Position numbers and translations under genes: made by a program. A stretch of 64,000 nt of DNA from Rubrimonas sp036788415 (GTDB lineage Bacteria; Pseudomonadota; Alphaproteobacteria; Rhodobacterales; Rhodobacteraceae). The stretch lies in contig NZ_DAIQNN010000001.1 in NCBI RefSeq assembly GCF_036788415.1, forward strand, positions 62,001 through 126,000, written 5' to 3'. The notes below the pieces were generated by a model. It made no database searches, was not told the origin of the DNA, and saw only the letters and a program-made list of their open reading frames with translations. Below are positions 34,853-43,765 of this stretch, one piece after another (the stretch's first letter is position 1; each line of letters begins with the position of its first letter).

Positions 34853-37108
34853 ATGGCTGACGACACGCTCGACGACGATATCCCGGGCGGCGCCCCCGAT
34901 GCGGTGAGCGCCGAGCCGCTCTCCCGCGCGCTGGGCGAGCGCTATCTGCAATACGCGCTCTCCACCATCATGCACCGCGCGCTGCCCGACGCGCGCGACG
35001 GCCTCAAGCCGGTGCATCGCCGCCTGCTCTACGCGATGCGCCAGCTGCGGCTCGACCCCGGTTCCGGCTTCAAGAAATCCGCCCGCGTCGTCGGCGACGT
35101 GATCGGCAAGTATCATCCGCATGGCGAGCTGTCGGTCTATGACGCGCTGGTGCGCGCGGCGCAGGATTTCTCCCTGCGCTATCCGCTGATCGACGGGCAG
35201 GGCAATTTCGGCAACATCGACGGCGACAACGCCGCCGCCCAGCGCTACACCGAAGCGCGCCTCACGCCGGTCGGCCAGGCGCTGCTCGACGGGCTCGACG
35301 AGGACGCAGTCGATCTGCGCCCCACTTACGACGGCTCGGAGATCGAGCCGGTGGTGCTGCCCGGCGCCTTCCCCAACCTGCTCGCCAACGGCGCGTCCGG
35401 CATCGCCGTCGGCATGGCGACCTCGATCCCGCCGCACAATGCGGGCGAGCTGTGCGCGGCGCTGCAGCGCCTGATCGCCGAGCCGCAGGCGTCGGACGAG
35501 GAGATCGCGGCGCTGGTCCCGGGCCCCGATTTCCCCACGGGCGGCGTGCTGGTGGAGCCGCGCGAGAGCGTGCTGCGCGCCTACGCCACCGGGCGCGGCG
35601 GCTTCCGGCTGCGCGCGCGCTGGGAGACGGAGGATCTCGGGCGCGGCATGTGGCGCGTCGTCGTCACGGAAATCCCGTATCAGGTGCAGAAATCCAAGCT
35701 GATCGAGCGCCTCGCCGAGCTGATCGCCGAGCGCAAGGCGCCGCTGCTCGCCGATGTGCGCGACGAATCCGCCGAGGACGTGCGCATCGTGCTGGAGCCG
35801 CGCGCCCGCACGGTGGAGCCGGCGGTGCTGATGGAGAGCCTGTTCCGCCTCTGCGACCTCGAAACCCGCTTTCCGCTCAACATGAACGCGCTGATCGACG
35901 GGCGCACGCCCAAGGTCTGCTCCCTGCGCGAGTTGCTGCTCGCCTTCCTGCGCCACCGCCGCGAGGTGCTTCAGCGCCGCTCCCGCCACCGGCTCGAGAA
36001 GATCGCCGCCCGCCTCGAAGTGCTGGAAGGCTACATCGTCGCCTTCCTCAACCTCGACCGCGTGATCGAGATCATCCGCACCGAGGACGAGCCCAAGCCG
36101 GTTATGATGGCCGAATTCGGCCTCACCGACACGCAGGCCGAAGCGATCCTCAACATGCGCCTGCGCTCGCTCCGCCGCCTCGAGGAAATGGCGCTGCGCC
36201 GCGAGCGCGACGCGCTCGTCAAGGAGCAAAAGGGCCTCACCGCGCTGCTCGGCTCCGAGGCGAAGCAGTGGGCGCGCATCTCCGAGGAAATCGCCGAGAT
36301 CGACCGCCGCTTCGGGCGCGACGCCCCCGGCGGCGCTCGCCGCACCGCCATCGCCGAAGCCCCCGAAATCGAGGATGCGCCGATCGAGGCGCTGATCGAG
36401 CGGGAGCCGATCACCGTGATCTGCTCGAAACAGGGCTGGATCCGCGCCATGAAGGGCCACCAGCCGCTCGACGCGGAGGTGAAGTTCAAGGACGGCGACG
36501 GCCCGCGCTACGGTTTCCACGCCGAGACGACCGACAAGCTGCTGCTGCTCTCCAGCTCAGGGCGCGCCTTCACGCTGGGCGCCGACCGCCTGCCCGGCGG
36601 GCGCGGCATGGGCGAGCCGTTGCGGCTGATGATCGACCTGCCCAACGAGGACGAGATCGTCGCCCTGTTCCGCCATGCGCCGGGGGCGAAGCGCCTGCTC
36701 GCCTCCAGCGCCGGCGACGGCTTCGTCGCCGCGGAAACCGAGATGCTGGCCCAGACCCGCGCCGGCAAGCAGGTGCTCAATCTCGCGCCGGGCGCCTCGG
36801 TCGCGGTCTGCGCGCCGGTCTCCGGCGACGCGGTGGCGGTGGTCGGCGACAACCGCAAGCTTCTTGTGTTCGGGCTCGACGAATTGCCCGAGCTCGGCCG
36901 CGGCAAGGGCGTGCGGCTTCAGAAATACAAGGATGGCGGGCTGTCGGACGCCGTCGTGTTCTGGAAGGGCGAGGGCCTGATCTGGCGCGACCCAGCGGGC
37001 CGCACCCGCACGGTGGCCGGCGCCGAACTCGCCGAATATCTCGGCAAGCGCGCCACCGCCGGGCGGATGGCGCCGCGCGGCTTCCCCCGCGGCAACCGCT
37101 TCGCCTGA
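34853..37108 (+). CDS. parC: DNA topoisomerase IV subunit A ParC
   Basis: A 751-residue type IIA topoisomerase A subunit that decatenates chromosomes with ParE. The breakage-reunion domain has DGLKPVHRRLLYAM and the DNA-cleaving Tyr132 in AAQRYTEARL. The C-terminal beta-pinwheel repeats (KLLLLSSSGRAFTLGADRLPG, RGKGVRLQKYKDGG) are fewer than in GyrA, and the length fits ParC. The ATG lacks an evident ribosome binding site. It converges on the amidase with 16 bp between stops. Confidence 0.93.
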   Translation: MADDTLDDDIPGGAPDAVSAEPLSRALGERYLQYALSTIMHRALPDARDGLKPVHRRLLYAMRQLRLDPGSGFKKSARVVGDVIGKYHPHGELSVYDALVRAAQDFSLRYPLIDGQGNFGNIDGDNAAAQRYTEARLTPVGQALLDGLDEDAVDLRPTYDGSEIEPVVLPGAFPNLLANGASGIAVGMATSIPPHNAGELCAALQRLIAEPQASDEEIAALVPGPDFPTGGVLVEPRESVLRAYATGRGGFRLRARWETEDLGRGMWRVVVTEIPYQVQKSKLIERLAELIAERKAPLLADVRDESAEDVRIVLEPRARTVEPAVLMESLFRLCDLETRFPLNMNALIDGRTPKVCSLRELLLAFLRHRREVLQRRSRHRLEKIAARLEVLEGYIVAFLNLDRVIEIIRTEDEPKPVMMAEFGLTDTQAEAILNMRLRSLRRLEEMALRRERDALVKEQKGLTALLGSEAKQWARISEEIAEIDRRFGRDAPGGARRTAIAEAPEIEDAPIEALIEREPITVICSKQGWIRAMKGHQPLDAEVKFKDGDGPRYGFHAETTDKLLLLSSSGRAFTLGADRLPGGRGMGEPLRLMIDLPNEDEIVALFRHAPGAKRLLASSAGDGFVAAETEMLAQTRAGKQVLNLAPGASVAVCAPVSGDAVAVVGDNRKLLVFGLDELPELGRGKGVRLQKYKDGGLSDAVVFWKGEGLIWRDPAGRTRTVAGAELAEYLGKRATAGRMAPRGFPRGNRFA

Positions 37109-37124
37109 AGGGCGGGGCGCGGGC

Positions 37125-38585
37125 TCAGGGAGCCGTGCGCCCGAAGAGCTGCGGGCGGCGCTGCGCCCAAGGGGCGGCCTCCTCGATCTGCGCGCAGAGC
37201 GCCATCAGGGCCGCATCCGCGCCGAATCGCGCGGCGATCTGCACGCCCACCGGCAGGCCTTCGGCGCTCGTCCCCAGCGGGAGCGACGCCGCCGGCTGGC
37301 CCGAGGCGTTCGCGGCGACCGTGAAGGGCGAATAGGCGAAGACGCCCTCGGGTCCAGTGCGGTAGGCGGCGAAATCGTCGACGGCCGAATGCGCGAAGCG
37401 CCCGACGAGGGCCGGCGGCTCGGCCAGCGTCGCGGTCAGCAGCATGTCGAAGCCCTCGAAGAACGCCGCCGTGGCGCGCCCGAAGGCGTGGACCGTCTCG
37501 ACCGCCTCCAGATAGTCGGCGCCGCCCAGCCCCGCCGCCATGCGCAGCGCGGCATGCGCCGCGGGCTCCAGATCGTCCGGGCGCAAGGGCCGGGCGCGCT
37601 TCGCCAGCGCCTGCCGCACCCACAAGGTCGTGCCGCAGGCGACGATGCGGGTCCAGGCCGCCATGAGCCCGTCGAGATCGGCCTGCGGGCGGGCCTCTTC
37701 GACGCGATGGCCGAGGCGTTCGAGCAGCGCCGCCGTCTCGCGCACGGCGCGGGCGCAGTCGGGGTGGATCGGGGCGCCGGAGGGGGCGTCGTCGTGGAAG
37801 GCGACGCGCAGGCCGCGCGGCCTCGTTCGGATCGCGTCGAGAAAGGTTCCCTCCATCGGCGGCGGCCAGTAGGGGGCGCCGAGGTCCGGCCCGCACACCG
37901 CGTCGAGCAGCGCCGCCTGATCGCGCGCCGAGCGGGTGAGAAACCCCTCGATGGCCATCCCCGCCCAGCCTTCCCCCGCATAGGGACCGTCCGGCGCCCG
38001 CGCGCGCGTCGTCTTGAAGCCGAACAGGCCGCAATTGGAGGCCGGGATGCGGATCGACCCGCCGCCGTCCGAGGCATGCGCCGCCGGGACGATCCCCGCC
38101 GCCACCGCCGCCCCGGCGCCGCCGGACGAGCCGCCGGGCGTGCGCGCGAGGTCCCACGGATTGCGCGTCGGGCCGCCATAGACCGCCGACTCCGTCACCG
38201 GGCCGACCCCGCCTTCGGGCGCTGTGGTGCGCCCGAAGACGACGAGCCCCGCCGCCCGCAGCCGCGCGACCAGCGCGCTGTCCACCGGGTAGCGCGTGTC
38301 CGCCAGCAATCGCGAGCCGTTGTTCGCAGGGAAGTCCGCCGCCTCGCCGCCTAGGTCCTTCAGAAGGAACGGAACGCCTCGCAGCGGCCCCGCCGGCGGA
38401 CCCGCGGCGATCGCCGCGCGGGCCGTCTCGGGGCGGAGCATCGTCAGCGCGTTGAGCGCGGGGTTCAGCGCCTCGGCCCGCGCCAGCGCCTCCTCCAGCA
38501 GCTCCGAGGGCGAGACATCGCCGCGCCCGACCGCGGCGGCGAGGCCGGTCGCGTCCTCGGCGTCGTAGAGCGCGGCGACGGACAA
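37125..38585 (-). CDS. Amidase signature family protein
   Basis: A 486-residue Ser-cisSer-Lys amidase. The lysine is in PFLLKDLGG, the signature region begins at TPGGSSGGAGAAVAAG, and the nucleophile is in ASDGGGSIRIPASN. The C-terminal half has TVAANASGQPAASLPLG. The acyl-amide substrate is unknown; GatA is unlikely because no gatB/gatC are adjacent. The only available start is a TTG, ten bases after the stop of the binding-protein gene, without a clear ribosome binding site. Confidence 0.87.
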   Translation of the reverse strand: MSVAALYDAEDATGLAAAVGRGDVSPSELLEEALARAEALNPALNALTMLRPETARAAIAAGPPAGPLRGVPFLLKDLGGEAADFPANNGSRLLADTRYPVDSALVARLRAAGLVVFGRTTAPEGGVGPVTESAVYGGPTRNPWDLARTPGGSSGGAGAAVAAGIVPAAHASDGGGSIRIPASNCGLFGFKTTRARAPDGPYAGEGWAGMAIEGFLTRSARDQAALLDAVCGPDLGAPYWPPPMEGTFLDAIRTRPRGLRVAFHDDAPSGAPIHPDCARAVRETAALLERLGHRVEEARPQADLDGLMAAWTRIVACGTTLWVRQALAKRARPLRPDDLEPAAHAALRMAAGLGGADYLEAVETVHAFGRATAAFFEGFDMLLTATLAEPPALVGRFAHSAVDDFAAYRTGPEGVFAYSPFTVAANASGQPAASLPLGTSAEGLPVGVQIAARFGADAALMALCAQIEEAAPWAQRRPQLFGRTAP

Positions 38586-38595
38586 CGGCGCGGCG

Positions 38596-39441
38596 TCAGT
38601 CGGGGATCGGCGCGGTCAGCGTCAGCGCCTTCATCGCGTCGCCCATCGCGTTGGGCGCGAAGGACGCCTCGAAGATCTTCGCGACTTCGCCGCTGCGGTA
38701 CATATGGCTGAGTTCGCTGTCCACCGCGGCGCGGAAGGCATGGTCGCCGAGCGGCAGCGCCAGCGCCTGCGGCTCGATGGTCAGGATGTCGGAGGAGATG
38801 GCGAGCTCGCTGCGCCGCTCGGAGCCGGCGAGCAGCCCCATCAGGATCGACTGGTCGGCGAAATAGGCGCGCACGACGCCGCCGAGCAGGTCGGTCAGTC
38901 CGTCGCCATGATCGTTCAAAGTCACCACTTCGGCCTCCATGCCGAGCTTGGCGAGCGTCGCGCGCAGGCCGGTCTCGGTGGTGGTGCCGGCCCGCACGCC
39001 GATGCGCGCGCCGGCGAGCCCCTTGAAGTCGGTGATCCCGTCGCGGCGCATGATCACCGTCGCGCCGTCGATGAAGACCGGGATCGAGAAATCCACCGTC
39101 GCGCGGCGCGAGATCGTCTCGGAGGCTGCGCCGCAGAGCAGGTCGATCCGGCCCTCGGCGACGGCGTCGAAACGGTTCGTCGCGTCGACTTCGACGGCGC
39201 GCAGGGTCAGCTCGCGCCCCAGCCGCGCCGCGAGCCGTTCGGCGAGCCGTTCGCAGACCGCGACCGTGTAGCCTGCGGGCTTTCCGTCGCGCAGATGGGA
39301 TAGGGGGGCCGCGTCGGCGCGCACGCCGATGCGCAGCTCGCCGGTCTCGGCGAGGCGATCGAGCGTCTGGGCGTGGACGGAGGCCGCGAGCGCGCAGAGC
39401 GCGGCGGCGAAGGCGAGAGGGCGCATCATGGTGTGCCTCAT
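38596..39441 (-). CDS. Amino-acid-type (family 3) solute-binding protein
   Basis: A 281-residue periplasmic binding protein of the polar amino acid (GltI/HisJ-like) family. A Sec signal peptide ends near SVHAQ. Mature motifs are GELRIGVRADAAPLS, GYTVAVCERLAERL, RIDLLCGAASETISRR and KGLAGARIGVRAGTT. No ABC permease or ATPase is adjacent, so it either works with a distant transporter or serves as a sensor. The ATG at 39429 is an alternative start. It lies between a thioesterase gene and the amidase. Confidence 0.88.
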   Translation of the reverse strand: MRHTMMRPLAFAAALCALAASVHAQTLDRLAETGELRIGVRADAAPLSHLRDGKPAGYTVAVCERLAERLAARLGRELTLRAVEVDATNRFDAVAEGRIDLLCGAASETISRRATVDFSIPVFIDGATVIMRRDGITDFKGLAGARIGVRAGTTTETGLRATLAKLGMEAEVVTLNDHGDGLTDLLGGVVRAYFADQSILMGLLAGSERRSELAISSDILTIEPQALALPLGDHAFRAAVDSELSHMYRSGEVAKIFEASFAPNAMGDAMKALTLTAPIPD

Positions 39442-39508
39442 TGGTGGGCGTCTCCGATGGCGGACAGGGCGCGTCGCCCCGGCACCCTAGCGCGCCGCGC
39501 GGCGCAGG

Positions 39509-39952
39509 TCAGCCCGTCCGCAGCATCTCGAGCGCGGCGCGGATCGCCGGCGGGATGTCCACGGGCTGCGAGGTCTCGCGCGCGACATAGACGTGTACGA
39601 AATGGCCTTTCGCCGCCGTCGTCGGATCGTCGTTGCGGAAGAGCCCGATCTCGTAGCGCGCCGAGCTGCGCCCGACATGGGCGACGCGCAGGCCCGCGTG
39701 GATCGCGTCGGGAAAGCCCGCCTGCGCGAAATAGGCGCAGCCGGTTTCGACCACGAGGCCGATCACCGGGCTCGTCGCGGGGTCGAGCCCGCCATGGCGG
39801 ATCAGATGCAGCGCCACGGCGGTGTCGAAGAAGCTGTAATAGACGACGTTGTTGAGATGGGCGTAGGCGTCGTTGTCCATCCAGCGCGTCGGGATGAGGT
39901 GGAAGGCGCGATAGGCGGCGCGGGGCTCGGGGGTCGGTCGCTGCGCCGCCAT
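39509..39952 (-). CDS. Hotdog-fold acyl-CoA thioesterase
   Basis: A 147-residue thioesterase of the 4-hydroxybenzoyl-CoA thioesterase/YbgC type. The active-site segment RWMDNDAYAHLNNVVYYSFF holds the catalytic Asp. VGRSSARYEIGLFRND is the second conserved strand pair. It starts 11 bp after the ald stop, and the ald TGA is part of its GAGGAG ribosome binding site, so the two are coupled. Substrate unknown. Confidence 0.9.
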   Translation of the reverse strand: MAAQRPTPEPRAAYRAFHLIPTRWMDNDAYAHLNNVVYYSFFDTAVALHLIRHGGLDPATSPVIGLVVETGCAYFAQAGFPDAIHAGLRVAHVGRSSARYEIGLFRNDDPTTAAKGHFVHVYVARETSQPVDIPPAIRAALEMLRTG

Positions 39953-39963
39953 GTCGTCGCTCC

Positions 39964-41082
39964 TCAGTCCTTCAGCGCGTCCTCCGCCGGGACATAGCCG
40001 AGGCCCTGCGCCTGCGCCACGGGTTCGCAGGTGATCTTCCCGTCCCACACGTTGAGCCCCGCGCGCAGATGCGCGTCGTCGCGCAGCGCCCGCCGCCACC
40101 CCTTGTCGGCGAGCGCCAGCGCGAAAGGCAGCGTCACGGCGTTCAGCGCGTAGGTCGAGGTGCGCGCGACGCCGCCGGGCATGTTGGCGACGCAGTAATG
40201 CACGATCCCGTCCACCACATAGGTCGGCTCGGCGTGGGTGGTGGGGCGCGAGGTCTCGAAGCAGCCGCCCTGGTCGATGGCGACGTCGACCAGCACCGCG
40301 CCCGGCTTCATCGCGGACAGCATCGCGCGGGTCACGAGCTTGGGGGCGGCGGCGCCGGGGATCAGCACCGCGCCGATCACGAGGTCGGCTTCGGCGACGC
40401 ACTCCGCGAGGTTGGCGCGGTTGGAGAAGCGGGTGGCCGCGCGCGCCTCGAAATGCGTCGAGAGCCGCTCGAGCGCCTCGGGGCTGCGGTCGAGGATGGT
40501 CACGTCGGCGCCGAGGCCCACCGCCATCTGCGCGGCGTTGAAGCCCACCACCCCGCCGCCGATCACCGCGACTTTCGCCGGCGCGACGCCCGGCACGCCG
40601 CCGAGCAGCACGCCGCGACCGCCCTGCGCCTTCTCGAGCGCATGCGCGCCGGCCTGCACGCTCATGCGGCCCGCGACCTGGCTCATCGGCTTGAGCAGCG
40701 GGAGCCCACCGAAACGGTCGGTGACCGTCTCGTAGGCGATGCAGACGGCGCCCGAGGCCGTCAGCTCGCGCGTCTGTTCGGGGTCGGGCGCGAGGTGGAG
40801 ATAGGTGAAGAGGATCTGGCCGGGCCGCAGCATGGCGCGCTCGGGGGCGAGCGGCTCCTTGACCTTCACGACCATCTCGGCCTGGGCGAACAGCTCCGCC
40901 GGCGTCTCGACGATGCGCGCGCCGGCGGCGCGATAGGCGTCGTCGGTCTCCCCGATGCCCGCGCCGGCGCCGGTCTCGATCAGCACGTCATGGCCATGCG
41001 CGGCGAGCTCGCCCGCGCTCTGCGGCGTCAGGCCGACGCGGTATTCGTGAGTCTTGGTCTCTTTCGGCGATCCGATGCGCAT
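39964..41082 (-). CDS. ald: Alanine dehydrogenase
   Basis: A 372-residue NAD-dependent alanine dehydrogenase interconverting alanine with pyruvate and ammonia. The N-terminus MRIGSPKETKTHEYRVGLTP, the NAD-binding VAVIGGGVVGFNAAQMA, catalytic His96-region FTYLHLAPD and C-terminal MPGGVARTSTYALN are all typical. Length is normal. It is divergent from an Lrp/AsnC regulator, a common arrangement in which the regulator senses alanine and activates ald. Confidence 0.96.
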   Translation of the reverse strand: MRIGSPKETKTHEYRVGLTPQSAGELAAHGHDVLIETGAGAGIGETDDAYRAAGARIVETPAELFAQAEMVVKVKEPLAPERAMLRPGQILFTYLHLAPDPEQTRELTASGAVCIAYETVTDRFGGLPLLKPMSQVAGRMSVQAGAHALEKAQGGRGVLLGGVPGVAPAKVAVIGGGVVGFNAAQMAVGLGADVTILDRSPEALERLSTHFEARAATRFSNRANLAECVAEADLVIGAVLIPGAAAPKLVTRAMLSAMKPGAVLVDVAIDQGGCFETSRPTTHAEPTYVVDGIVHYCVANMPGGVARTSTYALNAVTLPFALALADKGWRRALRDDAHLRAGLNVWDGKITCEPVAQAQGLGYVPAEDALKD

Positions 41083-41141
41083 CGCGGCGTCCTCCCCTGT
41101 CGGCGTTCGCGGAGCATGCCCCGACTCGGCTCGGAAAAAAT

Positions 41142-41205
41142 CCCGAAGACGAGCCGCGTATTTCGGGCTACGGGATGACGTTCGACAAAGCAGGCTGTTT
41201 TCGGG
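41142..41205. promoter_or_regulatory. Candidate Lrp-type operator between ald and its regulator
   Basis: Three copies of one hexamer lie in the 133-bp divergent gap: CCCGAA at 41142-41147 and its reverse complement TTCGGG at 41162-41167 and 41200-41205. The first two form a dyad 20 bp centre to centre. The third is 38 bp further on. Repeated half-sites are what multimeric Lrp proteins bind, so this is a plausible operator; it is inferred from symmetry only. Confidence 0.45.
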
Positions 41206-41215
41206 ACCAAATTCG

Positions 41216-41677
41216 ATGGATGAGGCGGACCTGCGAATTCTCGCCGCATTGCAGCGCGATGCGCGGCTGTCGGTGGCCGAGCTCGCCGAGCATGTCTCGC
41301 TGTCGCCTTCGGCCTGTCATCGCCGCGTGAAGCTGCTGGAGCAATCCGGGGCGATCGCCGGCTACGGGGCGCGGATCGACCGCGACGCGGTGGGTTTGAG
41401 CCTCGACGTCTTCGTCGAGATCACTCTGCGCGAGCAGACCGAGGCGGCGATGCTCGGCTTCGAGGCGGCGGTGCGGCTGTGCGAGGACATCCTCGAATGT
41501 CATCTGACCACCGGCGACGCCGACTACGCCTTGCGGGTCGCCGCGCGCGACATGGAGGATTTCGAGCGCATCCACCGCACCCGCCTCGCGCGGTTGCCGG
41601 GGGTGAGCCGGATGCGCACGAGCTTCGCGCTGCGCGCCGTCAAGTCGTGGTCGGGATTGCCGGTGCGTAGGAGGTGA
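41216..41677 (+). CDS. Lrp/AsnC family transcriptional regulator
   Basis: A 153-residue feast/famine regulator. An N-terminal winged helix-turn-helix (EADLRILAALQRDARLSV, then LSPSACHRRVKLLE) is followed by a RAM ligand-binding domain with ITLREQ and HLTTGDADYALRV. Facing ald makes it a likely AldR-type alanine-responsive activator. The ATG at 41216 follows the upstream TTCGGG repeat by ten bases. Confidence 0.93.
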   Translation: MDEADLRILAALQRDARLSVAELAEHVSLSPSACHRRVKLLEQSGAIAGYGARIDRDAVGLSLDVFVEITLREQTEAAMLGFEAAVRLCEDILECHLTTGDADYALRVAARDMEDFERIHRTRLARLPGVSRMRTSFALRAVKSWSGLPVRRR

Positions 41678-41764
41678 CGGGCGACGTCGGGCGGCGCGAC
41701 CTCGCGCCCCGTTGGCGCCGCCGGCGCGCGCGCGATGATCGCGCCGCCCGCCAGGAGACTTCCG

Positions 41765-42763
41765 ATGACCCGAGCCTACGCCCCGTTCCCCGCCTGCCGC
41801 CCCCGCCGCCTGCGCCAGGCGCGCTGGGCGCGCGATCTGGTCCGCGAGACCGAACTCACCGTGCGCGACCTGATCTGGCCGATCTTCGTCGTCGAGGGCG
41901 AGGACCGCGCCGAGCCGGTCGCCTCGATGCCGGGCGTCGCGCGTCTCAGCGTGGACCGCGCGGTGAAGGCGGTGGAGGAAGCCGCGAAACTCGGCATCCC
42001 CGCCATCGAGATCTTTCCCAACACCGAGGAGCGCCTCAAGACCACGTCCTGCGAGGAGGCGTGGAACCCCGACAACCTCGTCTGCCGCGCCACCCGCGCG
42101 ATCAAGAAGGCGGTTCCCGAGATCGGCGTGATGCTCGACGTGGCGCTCGACCCCTACAACGCCGACGGCCATGACGGGCTGGTGCGGAACGGGCGCATCC
42201 TCAACGACGAGACGCTGGAATGCCTCGTGCGCCAGACGCTGGCGCAGGCCGAGGCGGGCGCCGACATCCTCGGGCCCTCCGACATGATGGACGGGCGCGT
42301 CGCGGCGATGCGCGGCGCGCTCGAGGGGGCGGGCTTTCACGACGTGACGATCATGTCCTACGCCGCAAAATACGCCTCCTGCTTCTTCAGCCCGTTCCGC
42401 GACGCGGTGGGCTCGGGCGGCGCGCTGAAGGGCGACAAGCAGACCTATCAGATGGACCCCGGCAACACCGACGAGGCGCTGCGCGAAACGGCGATGGACC
42501 TCGCCGAAGGCGCCGACATGGTGATGGTCAAGCCGGGGATGCCCTATCTCGACATCGTCTCCCGGGTGAAGCGCGAATTCGGGGCGCCGGTCTTCGCCTA
42601 TCAGGTGTCGGGCGAATACGCGATGATCAAGGCGGCGGCGCTCAACGGCTGGCTCGACGGCGAGCGCGCGATGATGGAGAGCCTGCGCGCCTTCAAGCGC
42701 GCCGGTTGCGACGGGGTGCTGACCTATTTCGCGCCGGAGGCGGCGAGGCTGCTGCGCGGCTGA
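41765..42763 (+). CDS. hemB: Porphobilinogen synthase (delta-aminolevulinic acid dehydratase)
   Basis: A 332-residue enzyme joining two 5-aminolevulinates for tetrapyrrole synthesis. The active-site lysines lie in MVKPGMPYLD and SYAAKYASCFFSPFR. The metal-site region MLDVALDPYNADGHDG has the Asp/Ala form rather than the Cys triad, so this is a zinc-independent, magnesium-type enzyme, as in Rhodobacter and Bradyrhizobium. AGGAG precedes the ATG at 41765; a longer frame from 41735 is less likely. Confidence 0.96.
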   Translation: MTRAYAPFPACRPRRLRQARWARDLVRETELTVRDLIWPIFVVEGEDRAEPVASMPGVARLSVDRAVKAVEEAAKLGIPAIEIFPNTEERLKTTSCEEAWNPDNLVCRATRAIKKAVPEIGVMLDVALDPYNADGHDGLVRNGRILNDETLECLVRQTLAQAEAGADILGPSDMMDGRVAAMRGALEGAGFHDVTIMSYAAKYASCFFSPFRDAVGSGGALKGDKQTYQMDPGNTDEALRETAMDLAEGADMVMVKPGMPYLDIVSRVKREFGAPVFAYQVSGEYAMIKAAALNGWLDGERAMMESLRAFKRAGCDGVLTYFAPEAARLLRG

Positions 42764-42776
42764 ACCCCCGCCCCGG

Positions 42777-43007
42777 TCAGCGTTGCGCGCGCAACGCGTC
42801 GATTCTGGCGCGGCGCCGCGCAGCCGAGCGTTCGAGCATGGTCAGACCCGCCGCCGCGTCGTCGAGCGCCGTTTCCGAGGTCGCGTGCGACGCGACGTCC
42901 TCGACGATTTCGATCGCGCGCAGCGCAAGCGCCACCTGCATGCCGATCGCCAGACATGGCCGGTCGTGCGAGATCAGTTCCGATTGATGCTGGACGGACA
43001 GTGTCAT
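42777..43007 (-). CDS. Small uncharacterised protein, 76 residues
   Basis: A short gene starting MTLSVQHQSELISHDRPCLA with AGGAAGG five bases before its ATG, a good ribosome binding site. The protein appears helical: ALRAIEIVEDVASHATSE in the middle, then AAGLTMLERSAARRRARID at the end. I recognise no family and see no signal peptide or membrane segment. It converges on hemB with 13 bp between stops. Confidence 0.6.
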   Translation of the reverse strand: MTLSVQHQSELISHDRPCLAIGMQVALALRAIEIVEDVASHATSETALDDAAAGLTMLERSAARRRARIDALRAQR

Positions 43008-43261
43008 GAGCGCCTTCCTGCCATGGGTGCGGCGATGCGGGACCGCTCCGTCGCGCGGAGCGTCGCTTCCCGCCGTCTGTTTGCATCGGGCTCACTTGCG
43101 GCCCATGCCGCGCGCGCGCAACCCCGCTTCGCGCATGCGTGATATTCTGCAACAGCATGGCCGCACGAGGCCCCACCAGATGTCGCGTATCGGCGCGCGC
43201 TCTACCCAAGCGGTCGCGGCTCGCCTATGGTGGTTGGGGTTGGGGCTGATCGGGGACCGGC
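43008..43261. promoter_or_regulatory. Divergent region between the small gene and nrdR
   Basis: 254 bp holding the promoters of the 76-residue gene and of nrdR. TATGGT at 43226-43231 could be a -10 for nrdR. I see no NrdR-box-like sequence, riboswitch or hairpin terminator. Confidence 0.3.
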
Positions 43262-43744
43262 ATGCGCTGTCCGTTCTGCGGCAATGTCGACACGCAGGTG
43301 AAGGATTCGCGGCCCGCCGAGGATCACGTCGCGATCCGCCGCCGCCGCTTCTGCCCGGCCTGCGGCGGTCGCTTCACCACCTATGAGCGCGTGCAGCTGC
43401 GCGATCTGGTGGTGCTCAAGCGCTCGGGGCGGCGCGAGGATTTCGACCGCGACAAGCTCGCCCGCTCGATCCGCATCGCGCTCCAGAAACGCCCCGTCGA
43501 GCCCGAGCGCGTCGAGCAGATGATCTCAGGCATCGTGCGCAGGCTGGAGAGCACCGGCGACACCGACATCGCGTCGGAGACCATCGGCGCCATCGTGATG
43601 GAGACGCTGGCGCGCATCGACACCGTCGCCTATGTGCGCTTCGCCAGCGTCTACAAGAACTTCCAGGAGGCCGGCGATTTCGAGGAGTTCGTCGCCGAAC
43701 TCCGCCCCCACGCCGCCGACCCGTCCCGCCCGCCCGAAGACTGA
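43262..43744 (+). CDS. nrdR: Transcriptional repressor NrdR
   Basis: A 160-residue repressor of ribonucleotide reductase genes. A zinc ribbon with MRCPFCGN and FCPACGGRFTTYE is followed by an ATP-cone domain (LVVLKRSGRREDFDRDKL). It senses dATP/ATP. It is followed after 21 bp by ribD, a gene order seen in many alphaproteobacteria. Confidence 0.97.
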   Translation: MRCPFCGNVDTQVKDSRPAEDHVAIRRRRFCPACGGRFTTYERVQLRDLVVLKRSGRREDFDRDKLARSIRIALQKRPVEPERVEQMISGIVRRLESTGDTDIASETIGAIVMETLARIDTVAYVRFASVYKNFQEAGDFEEFVAELRPHAADPSRPPED

Positions 43745-43765
43745 CCCCTGCCCGGGAAGCCGCCG

